From Clostridia bacterium (lineage in GTDB: Bacteria; Bacillota; Clostridia; UMGS1810), in NCBI GenBank assembly GCA_017436905.1, contig JAFSCF010000016.1:1-56081 (forward strand): 56,081 nt of DNA, in the 5' to 3' direction. A model generated the notes under the pieces. It was not told the origin of the DNA and made no database searches. It was given only the letters and a program-made list of their open reading frames with translations. Below, in pieces: positions 43,243-51,239 of this stretch (position 1 is its first letter; every line of letters starts with the position of its first letter). Both the position numbers and the translations under genes were made by a program.

Positions 43243-44691
43243 ATGGCAAATTATAACCCCAAATCATTAAAGGCGGAAGAATTTATCAGTCATGATGAAA
43301 TACTTAAAACTCTGGCATATGCCGAAGAAAACAAAAATAACATCGAACTGATTGACGCTATTTTAGAAAAGGCAAGACCTCGTAAAACCGACACGGGGTA
43401 TCACTGCGAAGGTCTTACTCACCGTGAGGCCTCTGTACTTCTTGCGTGTGAAATGCCTGATAAAATCCAAAAAATGTACGAGATTGCTGAAGAAATCAAA
43501 CTTGCATTTTACGGAAACAGAATAGTTATGTTTGCTCCGCTGTATCTTTCTAACTATTGCGTAAACGGTTGCCTTTACTGTCCGTATCATCTTAAAAATA
43601 AAACTATTCCAAGAAAGAAACTTACTCAGGAAGAGGTTCGTGCAGAGGTAATTGCCCTGCAGGATATGGGGCATAAACGTCTTGCTATTGAGGCGGGTGA
43701 AGACCCGGTAAACAATCCTATTGAGTATATTCTCGACTGTATCAAAACGATATACAGTGTACATCACAAAAACGGTGACATCCGCAGAGTGAATGTAAAC
43801 ATCGCTGCAACAACTGTTGAAAATTACAGAAAACTCAAAGAAGCCGGAATAGGAACGTATATACTTTTTCAGGAAACATATCATAAAGAAAGTTACGAAG
43901 TACTCCATCCAACAGGCCCTAAACACGATTATGCATATCACACCGAGGCTATGGACCGTGCTATGGAAGGTGGCATAGACGATGTGGGACTTGGTGTACT
44001 TTTTGGTTTGGAACTTTACAAATATGAATTTGCAGGTCTTTTAATGCACGCAGAACATTTGGAGGCAGTTCATGGTGTTGGACCGCATACAATCAGCGTG
44101 CCAAGGCTCAAACGTGCTGACGACATTGACCCTGATGCGTTCGATAACGGCATCTCTGACGAAATTTTCACTAAAATTATTGCTTGTATACGCATGGCTG
44201 TGCCATATACGGGTATGATTATTTCTACACGAGAATCTGAGCAAGTAAGGGCAAAGGCTTTATCTGTGGGTATATCACAGATAAGTGGTGCGTCACGCAC
44301 TTCTGTAGGGGGATATACCAGCGAGGAGCGCCCGCATGATACAGAGCAGTTTGATGTTTCTGACCAACGCACGTTAGACGAAGTTGTACGCTGGCTGATG
44401 GAAATGGGATTTATTCCGTCTTTTTGTACTGCGTGCTACCGCGAGGGCAGAACTGGTGACAGATTTATGACCCTGTGCAAAAACGGACAGATACAAAATT
44501 GCTGCCATCCCAATGCGCTTATGACATTAACGGAATTTTTGCAGGATTACGCTACTGAGGAAACAAAACAAGTCGGCTATAATATGATAAGGAAAGAACT
44601 AGAAAAAATTCCTAATGAAAAAGTAAAGAAAATTGCAATGCAACATATAGAGGATATAAAAAATTCAAACAGACGAGATTTCAGATTTTAA
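43243..44691 (+). CDS. hydG: [FeFe]-hydrogenase H-cluster maturase HydG
   Basis: 482-residue radical SAM tyrosine lyase that makes CO and cyanide ligands for the H-cluster. The radical SAM cluster motif NYCVNGCLYC (CX3CX2C, about 105-112) and the second, C-terminal cluster (CTACYREG about 395, then Cys further on in CKNGQIQNCC) identify HydG rather than ThiH. IEAGEDP and GPHTISVPRL are typical. Preceded by the TM1266-type regulator; hydE, hydF and the hydrogenase are not in the window. Confidence 0.96.
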   Translation: MANYNPKSLKAEEFISHDEILKTLAYAEENKNNIELIDAILEKARPRKTDTGYHCEGLTHREASVLLACEMPDKIQKMYEIAEEIKLAFYGNRIVMFAPLYLSNYCVNGCLYCPYHLKNKTIPRKKLTQEEVRAEVIALQDMGHKRLAIEAGEDPVNNPIEYILDCIKTIYSVHHKNGDIRRVNVNIAATTVENYRKLKEAGIGTYILFQETYHKESYEVLHPTGPKHDYAYHTEAMDRAMEGGIDDVGLGVLFGLELYKYEFAGLLMHAEHLEAVHGVGPHTISVPRLKRADDIDPDAFDNGISDEIFTKIIACIRMAVPYTGMIISTRESEQVRAKALSVGISQISGASRTSVGGYTSEERPHDTEQFDVSDQRTLDEVVRWLMEMGFIPSFCTACYREGRTGDRFMTLCKNGQIQNCCHPNALMTLTEFLQDYATEETKQVGYNMIRKELEKIPNEKVKKIAMQHIEDIKNSNRRDFRF

Positions 44692-45098
44692 AAAAGTATT
44701 GACAAAATATTTTTTGTGTGCTATAAATATTTTATAAACCGTTGATCGAGAGTAGTAACTTAAGTAAATGCATTGAAGAGAGCCGCAGGCGGTGGGATTG
44801 CGGTAATGTAAACTTGAGCGAATGGACTCGGGAGGGCAAACTGAGCCGAAAGGTTAGGGGCGACGGAAGCCAACCGTTATAGTGGCAGACATATGTTGGT
44901 ATGTCGGTGAGTGCACTTGTTGTTCAAGTGAATTTGGGTGGCAACGCAGGAGATTATTACGCTCTTGTCCCATGGTTTCATGGGATAGGAGTGTTTTTTA
45001 TTTACTTAAATTCTAATTCGCGATAGGTAATTTAAGTGTTCAGCGTTCCTGATAATGAACCGATTATACTCAGAATTAAAAAAAGAGAGGTAATCAAA
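44692..45098 (+). ncRNA. T-box leader, tryptophan specifier, with terminator
   Basis: Promoter TTGACA-N17-TATAAA at 44699-44727. The T-box proper runs about 44745-45000. Stem I helices CGAG/CTCG and CTTAAGT/ACTTGAG enclose a specifier loop with AGTA on one side and GAA-TGG-A on the other, so the specifier reads UGG (Trp, 44822-44824). The T-box sequence GGGTGGCAACGCAGG (44936-44950) is followed by a terminator (about 44960-44999, CCCATG/CATGGG core, T6). Uncharged tRNA-Trp should turn on the transporter genes downstream. Confidence 0.9.
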
Positions 45099-46079
45099 AT
45101 GAAAAAAATTATCGTATTGGCAGTAACATTAATCTTTGCAATATCGGCTTTAACCGGTTGCGGAACAGTAAGTACAAAAGTTGACGGAGCAATGACTATC
45201 GGCGTAATTCAGTTCGGTTCGCATTCTTCGCTTGATAATTGCTACGAGGGCGTTGAAACAGCGCTTAAGCAGACGTATGGTGACAAGATTGTAATTGACT
45301 TGCAAAACGGAAATTTTGACTCTGCAGCATGTGATTCCATCGCTAAAAATATGGTTGCAAAAAAATATGATATGATTATCCCGATTGCAACTCCGGCAGC
45401 GCTTTCTGCATATGCGGCTGCTATCAACACCGATATTCCCGTAGTGTTTTGCGCAGTATCAGACCCGGTTGCAGCAGGACTTGTAGATGACCTCGAAGTA
45501 ACCGGAACGAACTGTACCGGCACAAGCGATATTTTAGACCTTGGTGCACAGGTTGACCTTATTACTTCCTTGCAAAGCGATGTTAAAAGAATCGGCGTTT
45601 TATATACAACAAGCGAGGCAAACTCACTCTCTCAGTTAGAAGTTTTAAAACTTGTTGCACGTGAAAGAGGTATTGAAGTTGTTGCGCAGGGGGTACAGGG
45701 TGCATCTGATATCCCTCAGGCTGCATCATCGCTTTGCGCAAAGGTAGACTGCATCAATAACTTTACTGATAACAATGTAGTTAATAATCTTTCCGTACTG
45801 ATTGAGCAGGCAAATGCATCGAGTATTCCTGTATATGGCTCAGAGATTGAGCAGGTTGAAAAAGGCTGTCTGGCATCTGTAAGCATTGATTATGTAGAAC
45901 TAGGTAAGAAAACGGCTGAACTTGCAACACAAATTTTAAACGGTGCAGATGCGTCTGCTGTGCCTGTTGCTACGATTACAGATACAACACCTGTGATTAA
46001 TACAAATGTTGCCGAAACGTTCGGTATTACAATTCCCGATGCATACAGCAATGCAATGCAGATTTCCACTATTGAGTAA
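45099..46079 (+). CDS. trpX: ABC transporter substrate-binding lipoprotein, TrpX-like
   Basis: 326 residues. Signal and lipobox ISALTGCGTVS; then the COG2984/ABC_sub_bind fold: GVIQFGSHSSLDNCYEG, IPIATPAALSAYAA, VFCAVSDPVAAGLV, RIGVLYTTSEANS, VYGSEIEQVEKGCLASVSIDY. With the Trp T-box upstream and permease and ATPase downstream, it probably binds tryptophan or a precursor. The ATG at 45099 follows AGAGAGG; the longer upstream frame lies in the leader. Confidence 0.9.
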   Translation: MKKIIVLAVTLIFAISALTGCGTVSTKVDGAMTIGVIQFGSHSSLDNCYEGVETALKQTYGDKIVIDLQNGNFDSAACDSIAKNMVAKKYDMIIPIATPAALSAYAAAINTDIPVVFCAVSDPVAAGLVDDLEVTGTNCTGTSDILDLGAQVDLITSLQSDVKRIGVLYTTSEANSLSQLEVLKLVARERGIEVVAQGVQGASDIPQAASSLCAKVDCINNFTDNNVVNNLSVLIEQANASSIPVYGSEIEQVEKGCLASVSIDYVELGKKTAELATQILNGADASAVPVATITDTTPVINTNVAETFGITIPDAYSNAMQISTIE

Positions 46080-46093
46080 TTGAGGTTAGTTGA

Positions 46094-47014
46094 ATGGATA
46101 TTTTTCTTAATGTTTTAAAGGTTACTTTAGAAGAAGGGTTTATGTATGCCATACTTGCTATGGGCGTATATATAACTTATTCCATACTTGATTTTCCGGA
46201 TTTGTCAGTAGACGGAACAATGCCTTTGGGGGCTATTATTACGGGTGTTTTGATTATGAATGGAGTTAATCCGTGGTTATGTCTTACTATAGCATTTGTA
46301 TTAGGTGCTGTTGCAGGTGCCGTTACCGGTATATTACATGTAAAGTTTAAAATACGTGATTTACTTTGCGGAATACTTACGTACACATCGCTTCTTACAG
46401 TAAATCTTATAATAGTATCTGCAGGTACGGGTGGTATGTCTATTGCGTCATTTTTCAGGGAACCAACAATATTTAATACAGCACCGGCGGCATTAGTCCC
46501 TGAAAAAATAGGCGGATATTCATTAAGAATACTCATTATGTCGTTTGTAATTGTGCTGATAGTTAAAATCATCATGGATTTATACCTTAAAACAAAGTCG
46601 GGTATTCTGCTACGTGCTACGGGTGATAATTCGCGCTTTGTAACCATGCTTGCTGTTGATTCTGGTAAAATTAAAATTATAGGTCTTGCGCTTGGAAACG
46701 GACTTGCAGCTCTTTCGGGCTCTGTTATAGCACAGTCAAGAGGTTCTGCAGACCCGCAAATGGGCGTTGGTATGGTTGTACTTGGTTTAGCATCAGTAAT
46801 AATCGGTTTAAGTATATTTAAAAGATTTTCCTTTATGAAAACAACTACCATGGTTATTCTGGGCAGTATCGCTTACAAAGCATGCTTGTCTATCGCTCTT
46901 GAGTTAGGTCTGCCGACTAATTATTTAAAACTTCTTATGGCTGTTATATTTACTGTTGCTATAGTTGCCAGCAGAATATCGATTAAAAAGGGTGGTGCGC
47001 ATGTTAAGGCTTGA
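46094..47014 (+). CDS. trpY: ABC transporter permease, TrpY-like
   Basis: 306-residue membrane permease of the branched-chain-type (BPD_transp_2) family with about eight to nine TM segments: YSILDFPDLSVDGTMPLGAI, LLCGILTYTSLL, LRATGDNSRFV, GLALGNGLAALSGSVIAQ. Lies 14 bp after the binding protein and overlaps the ATPase gene by 14 bp, so translation is coupled. Confidence 0.9.
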   Translation: MDIFLNVLKVTLEEGFMYAILAMGVYITYSILDFPDLSVDGTMPLGAIITGVLIMNGVNPWLCLTIAFVLGAVAGAVTGILHVKFKIRDLLCGILTYTSLLTVNLIIVSAGTGGMSIASFFREPTIFNTAPAALVPEKIGGYSLRILIMSFVIVLIVKIIMDLYLKTKSGILLRATGDNSRFVTMLAVDSGKIKIIGLALGNGLAALSGSVIAQSRGSADPQMGVGMVVLGLASVIIGLSIFKRFSFMKTTTMVILGSIAYKACLSIALELGLPTNYLKLLMAVIFTVAIVASRISIKKGGAHVKA

Positions 47015-47774
47015 AAATATTACAAAAAAATTCAATATTGGAACAATTGATGAAAGCACTGTTTTTGATAACTTTAATTTTCAGGTTAAAAAAGGCGAAT
47101 TTGTATCGGTGGTTGGCTCTAACGGAAGTGGAAAGAGCACTTTGCTTAATCTTGTGTGCGGCACTATAACTCCCGATTGCGGAAATATCATTTTTAATGA
47201 TAAAAATATAAATAAACTTTCTGAATATAAACGTGCAAAGTTTATTGGCAGGGTATATCAAGAACCCAAAGCAGGTACTTGCGGAAATTTGACAATCGCA
47301 GAGAATATGGCACTTGCAGACAATAAAAATCAGTTTTATGGCCTTTCAAAGTGTTTGAGCAAGAAAAGAGTAGATTATTACAAAACTTTGCTTGAAAAGT
47401 GTGATTTGGGCCTTGAAAACCGTATGACAACAAAGGTGGGTGCGCTAAGCGGAGGTCAAAGACAGGCTTTGGCACTTGTTATTGCTAATATGAGCGATAT
47501 AGATTTGCTTATACTTGACGAACACACTGCGGCTCTCGATCCTAAGTCTTCTGATACTGTTATGCGCCTTACAGATAAACTTGTAAAAGAAAAGGGGATA
47601 ACTACGTTAATGGTTACTCATAATTTAAGATTTGCCGTTGAGTACGGTAATCGTCTTGTTATGATGCACGAGGGTAATTGTGTGCTGGATATTGCAGGTG
47701 AAAATAAACAAAATGTAGTGGTAGATGATTTACTTGGCAAATTTTATGAAATCAGTATTGAAAAAGGCAACTAA
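47001..47774 (+). CDS. trpZ: ABC transporter ATPase, TrpZ-like
   Basis: 257 residues. Walker A GSNGSGKST (about 42), Q-loop YQEPKAGTCGNL, signature LSGGQRQALAL, Walker B LLILDEHTAALD and switch His TH. ATG 47001 is chosen because the product begins MLRLENITKKF and overlaps the permease end. Completes the T-box-controlled transporter. Confidence 0.92.
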   Translation: MLRLENITKKFNIGTIDESTVFDNFNFQVKKGEFVSVVGSNGSGKSTLLNLVCGTITPDCGNIIFNDKNINKLSEYKRAKFIGRVYQEPKAGTCGNLTIAENMALADNKNQFYGLSKCLSKKRVDYYKTLLEKCDLGLENRMTTKVGALSGGQRQALALVIANMSDIDLLILDEHTAALDPKSSDTVMRLTDKLVKEKGITTLMVTHNLRFAVEYGNRLVMMHEGNCVLDIAGENKQNVVVDDLLGKFYEISIEKGN

Positions 47775-47775
47775 A

Positions 47776-47803
47776 AAAGGTGTGGCATATGCCACACCTT
47801 TAA
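47776..47803. terminator. Bidirectional terminator between trpZ and spoIVA
   Basis: AAAGGTGTGGC and GCCACACCTTT around ATAT, between convergent genes. Confidence 0.9.
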
Positions 47804-47804
47804 A

Positions 47805-49283
47805 CTATAAAATGATGCAGATAAGACCGCCGCTGCCTTCATTGATGATTTTTTGCAGAGTTTCCTGCAGTTTGTACTGAGCATCTTCGGGCATACGGTA
47901 GAGTTTGTTGTGTAGTCCTTCATTTACAAGTTCGTGAAGTGATTTTCCGAATATATTTGTCTGCCAGATAGATTTTGGGTCAATCTCAAATTCTTTGAGT
48001 AAATAATGTACCAATTCTTCGCTTTGCTTTTCTGTACCCACAATAGGGGATACTTCGGTTTCAATATCAGCACGTATCATATGTATACTTGGGGCAGATG
48101 CACGTAAACGAACACCGAACCGATTACCTTGCTTTACAATTTCAGGTTCTTCTAGCGACAGTTCGTCTATAGATGGAGATACTATACCATAGCCGGTTTC
48201 CTGCACTTCCTTAAGAGCATAAGAAATTTTATCATATTTATTTTTAGTGTCTGCCAATTCCTGCATCAATGATATAAGTGTATCTTTTCCGTTTATTTCA
48301 AATCCCGAAGTTTCACCGAGGATTTTATAAAACAAATCGTCATCTGTTGCGATATTAAGCGTTACTGTACCATCTCCTGGATTTATGCCCGATATATCAA
48401 TGTCGGATATATTATCATTGGCTTTGAGTTTTTCCATTACTTTATGAGTTTCGCTGATTTTGCTTATGTTGCCAATAGATGAAAGTACACAATCATAAAT
48501 TGATTTTTTTAAGTGGTGTTCTGCCGACAACACGTTAATCCATTCAGGAATATTGATTGCAATTTCTTTTAATGGGAATTCAAACAGCACACTTTCGATA
48601 ATGCAGTTGATATCATCGTGTGTAAGTTCCTGACAGTTAACAGCCATAACACTTACATCGTAACGTTTTTCAATTTCTTCCTTTACTGTAATGGCTGAAT
48701 TACTTTCGGGATTTGTTGAATTTACCAGTACAACAAACGGTTTGCCTATTTCTTTAAGTTCTGTAATAACTCTGTTTTCGGCATCAAGATATTCACTACG
48801 GTCAATATCAGATATACTTCCGTCAGTGGTTACTACAATTCCGATTGTAGAGTGGTCAGTGATAACCTTCTTTGTGCCGACTTCAGCCGCCTGTGCAAAT
48901 GGAATTTCATTTTCAAACCATGGTGTTTTAACCATTCTAGGCGTATCATTTTCAATATGTCCCATTGCAGAGTTCACTATGTAACCGACACAATCTATCA
49001 TTCTCACTTTAAATTTTGCATTATCAGAAAGTTCTATTTCCACTGCCTCATTTGGAATAAATTTAGGTTCAGTGGTCATAATTGTTCTGCCAGCGGCACT
49101 TTGTGGAAGTTCGTCTTTGGCACGCTCTCGTTTGAAGGCGTTGTCTATATGCGGAATAACAAGAGAATCCATAAACTTTTTAATAAATGTAGATTTCCCC
49201 GTTCTTACTGGCCCGATAACGCCAATATAGATATTGCCGTCGGTCCTTGTGGCAATATCTTTGTACACATTGTAATCACTCAT
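47805..49283 (-). CDS. spoIVA: Stage IV sporulation protein A
   Basis: 492 residues, the usual length. ATPase that polymerises on the outer forespore membrane as the base of the spore coat. Walker A GPVRTGKST (about 24-32), the GTPase-like core with DCVGY and the invariant C-terminus (GGLICIIL) needed for membrane placement. AAGGAGGAA precedes the ATG. It is made in the mother cell, normally from a SigE promoter. Strong evidence that the organism forms endospores. Confidence 0.97.
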   Translation of the reverse strand: MSDYNVYKDIATRTDGNIYIGVIGPVRTGKSTFIKKFMDSLVIPHIDNAFKRERAKDELPQSAAGRTIMTTEPKFIPNEAVEIELSDNAKFKVRMIDCVGYIVNSAMGHIENDTPRMVKTPWFENEIPFAQAAEVGTKKVITDHSTIGIVVTTDGSISDIDRSEYLDAENRVITELKEIGKPFVVLVNSTNPESNSAITVKEEIEKRYDVSVMAVNCQELTHDDINCIIESVLFEFPLKEIAINIPEWINVLSAEHHLKKSIYDCVLSSIGNISKISETHKVMEKLKANDNISDIDISGINPGDGTVTLNIATDDDLFYKILGETSGFEINGKDTLISLMQELADTKNKYDKISYALKEVQETGYGIVSPSIDELSLEEPEIVKQGNRFGVRLRASAPSIHMIRADIETEVSPIVGTEKQSEELVHYLLKEFEIDPKSIWQTNIFGKSLHELVNEGLHNKLYRMPEDAQYKLQETLQKIINEGSGGLICIIL

Positions 49284-49323
49284 AGTGAATTTCCTCCTTC
49301 AACTGTACAAGTCTGATTTATAT

Positions 49324-49352
49324 ATGTATATGTTGAAAGTGGGCGAATATTA
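49324..49352 (-). promoter_or_regulatory. Possible SigE-type promoter of spoIVA
   Basis: On the minus strand: TAATATT, 13 bp, CATATACAT, about 40 bp before the ATG. Resembles sigma-E elements but the spacer is one base short. Confidence 0.35.
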
Positions 49353-49401
49353 CACGCAAAAAAATATTTTAAAAAAAGTTGAAAAAATCAAATAAAAAGT
49401 G

Positions 49402-49430
49402 TTGACACGGAAGTAAAAATGTGCTATTAT
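49402..49430 (+). promoter_or_regulatory. Promoter of the tRNA-Ser genes
   Basis: TTGACA, 17-bp spacer, TATTAT, 18 bp before the first tRNA. Confidence 0.8.
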
Positions 49431-49447
49431 ATTTAACGTAGTCTTTT

Positions 49448-49531
49448 GGAGAGGTGTCCGAGTGGTTTAAGGAGCTAGTCTTGAAAACTAGTGATGCGAA
49501 AGCACCCAGAGTTCGAATCTCTGCCTCTCCG
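49448..49531 (+). tRNA. tRNA-Ser(UGA)
   Basis: Acceptor GGAGAGG/CCTCTCC, anticodon arm CTAGT-CTTGAAA-ACTAG with anticodon TGA, a class II variable arm and T-loop GTTCGAATC. No encoded CCA. A T-rich run follows directly. Confidence 0.95.
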
Positions 49532-49581
49532 TTTTTTTATATCTAAATGATTGTTTCATGTCACCATGGCAATCAGAGTAT

Positions 49582-49669
49582 GGAGAAGTACTCAAGTTGG
49601 TGAAGAGGCGCCCCTGCTAAGGGTGTAGGTCGGGAAACCGGCGCGAGAGTTCAAATCTCTCCTTCTCCG
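49582..49669 (+). tRNA. tRNA-Ser(GCU)
   Basis: Acceptor GGAGAAG/CTTCTCC, anticodon arm CGCCC-CTGCTAA-GGGTG with anticodon GCT, a long variable arm (GTAGGTCGGGAAACCGGCGC region) and T-loop GTTCAAATC. No encoded CCA. Confidence 0.95.
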
Positions 49670-49672
49670 TTT

Positions 49673-49706
49673 AAAAGGCAAGTATCTTTAGGTACTTGCC
49701 TTTTAA
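49673..49706 (+). terminator. Terminator of the tRNA unit
   Basis: AAAAGGCAAGTA pairs with TACTTGCCTTTT; lies just before the glycerate kinase gene. Confidence 0.88.
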
Positions 49707-49742
49707 AATATAAAAATATCAATACAAGAAATGGAGATATAT

Positions 49743-50882
49743 ATGGTAGTAACAGTTTCAATAGATTCTTTTAAAGGCAGTTTATCAACTTTTCAGGCTG
49801 CTGAAGCAATCAAAAACGGTATTAATCGTGTTTATAAAGAAGCAGAAGTTAATATATGTCCATTAGCCGATGGCGGAGAAGGAACCGTAGAAGTGATAAT
49901 TTCTGCAACACATGGTGAAATGGTTTCTGCAACCGTTCATAACCCTATAGGAACAATTATAGAAACTAGTTATGGAATTATACCTAAAACTAAAAAAGCA
50001 GTTATTGAAATGTCTGCTGCAGCAGGAATTACACTTATTGATGAAAAAGACAGAAATCCTTTAAACACTACAACATATGGAGTAGGCGAATTAATTGCTG
50101 ATGCTATTTCAAAAGGATGTCGGGATTTTATAATCGGAATAGGTGGTAGCGCAACGAATGATGGCGGAGTAGGAATGCTACAGGCTCTTGGATTTGAGTT
50201 TCTTGATAAACTTGGAAATCAGGTTTCATTTGGAGCAAAAGGACTGAGCGAAATTGTTGAAATACGTACTGAAAATGCTGTTGCTGAACTTAAAGAATGT
50301 AATTTTTGCATTGCTTGCGATGTAAAAAATATACTTTGCGGTGAAGATGGTTGCAGCGCTGTATATGGCCCTCAAAAGGGAGCCACGCCTCAAATGATAA
50401 ACGATATGGACGGTTGGCTAAAAAAATACGCCGAATTAACTAAAAGGGTAATACCGTCTGCTGATGCGACAGTTCCTGGTACCGGTGCTGCCGGCGGATT
50501 GGGATTTGCACTTTTAGCATATTTGAACGCCACTCTTAAGTCAGGTGTAGATTTAGTAATTGATGAGATTGGTTTGGAAGAACATATTAGAAATTCGGAT
50601 ATTGTTATTACCGGAGAAGGTCGCTTGGATAATCAATCTTATATGGGGAAAGCGCCTGTGGGTGTTGCAAAACTTGCAAAAAAATATAACAAACCCGTAA
50701 TCGCCTTTTCCGGTTGCGTTACCGATGGCGCAGAGATGTGTAATGAACATGGTATAGATAGTTTTTTCCCAATTTTAAGAACACCGTGTACTGTACAAGA
50801 GGCTATGGAATGCAATATCGCATCTAAAAACTTGAGCGATACAGTAGAACAGGTATTCAGGCTGATAAAGTTGTTTAAGTAA
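49743..50882 (+). CDS. Glycerate 2-kinase
   Basis: 379 residues; phosphorylates D-glycerate to 2-phosphoglycerate using ATP. Type-I glycerate kinase motifs: VSIDSFKGSLSTFQAAEAI at the N-terminus, CPLADGGEGTVE, IGIGGSATNDGGVGMLQALG and TGEGRLDNQSYMGKAP. ATG 49743 is preferred over ATG 49731 because GGAG overlaps the latter and sits six bases before the former. It stands alone; it could use glycerate from sugar-acid degradation. Confidence 0.94.
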   Translation: MVVTVSIDSFKGSLSTFQAAEAIKNGINRVYKEAEVNICPLADGGEGTVEVIISATHGEMVSATVHNPIGTIIETSYGIIPKTKKAVIEMSAAAGITLIDEKDRNPLNTTTYGVGELIADAISKGCRDFIIGIGGSATNDGGVGMLQALGFEFLDKLGNQVSFGAKGLSEIVEIRTENAVAELKECNFCIACDVKNILCGEDGCSAVYGPQKGATPQMINDMDGWLKKYAELTKRVIPSADATVPGTGAAGGLGFALLAYLNATLKSGVDLVIDEIGLEEHIRNSDIVITGEGRLDNQSYMGKAPVGVAKLAKKYNKPVIAFSGCVTDGAEMCNEHGIDSFFPILRTPCTVQEAMECNIASKNLSDTVEQVFRLIKLFK

Positions 50883-51239
50883 AAAAAACGAACGAAATGC
50901 TTGACATATTAATTTTAATATGATATAGTTGTATGGTATAAAGGCTTTGACGGAGAGGGCATATTATTTTGAACCTTTGAGAGAAGTGGCGTTTGGTGCG
51001 AGCCATAGGGGATAGAATATGTTTGTAGCTTCTGAGCCGGGGGGAAGAAAGCAGTTTTTGTCAGTAGAACCTCCTCGTGATTGCTGCGTTAATGCATATG
51101 GGTTGTTAGACCCAGAGAGTGGTGCTTATGATGGCGCAATTTGAGTGGTACCGCGGGTGAATTACACTCGTCTCAAAGATTTTTACTATACTTTGAGGCG
51201 AGATTTTTTTTGCCTCATGAAAAAGGAGAAATTTTTACT
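50883..51239 (+). ncRNA. T-box leader of the HTH-cupin-acyl-CoA synthetase gene
   Basis: Promoter TTGACA-N17-TATAGT at 50901-50929. The T-box covers about 50943-51210. Stem I base GGCT/AGCC and upper GGCATATT/AATATGTT; apical part GAGAGAAGTGGCGTTTGGTGC. T-box sequence GAGTGGTACCGCGG (51143-51156), then a terminator (CTCGTCTCAAAG region pairing with CTTTGAGGCGAG, T8). By position the specifier would be GUA (Val, 51025-51027, followed by G), but the loop-E bases are atypical, so the codon is tentative. Confidence 0.88.
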
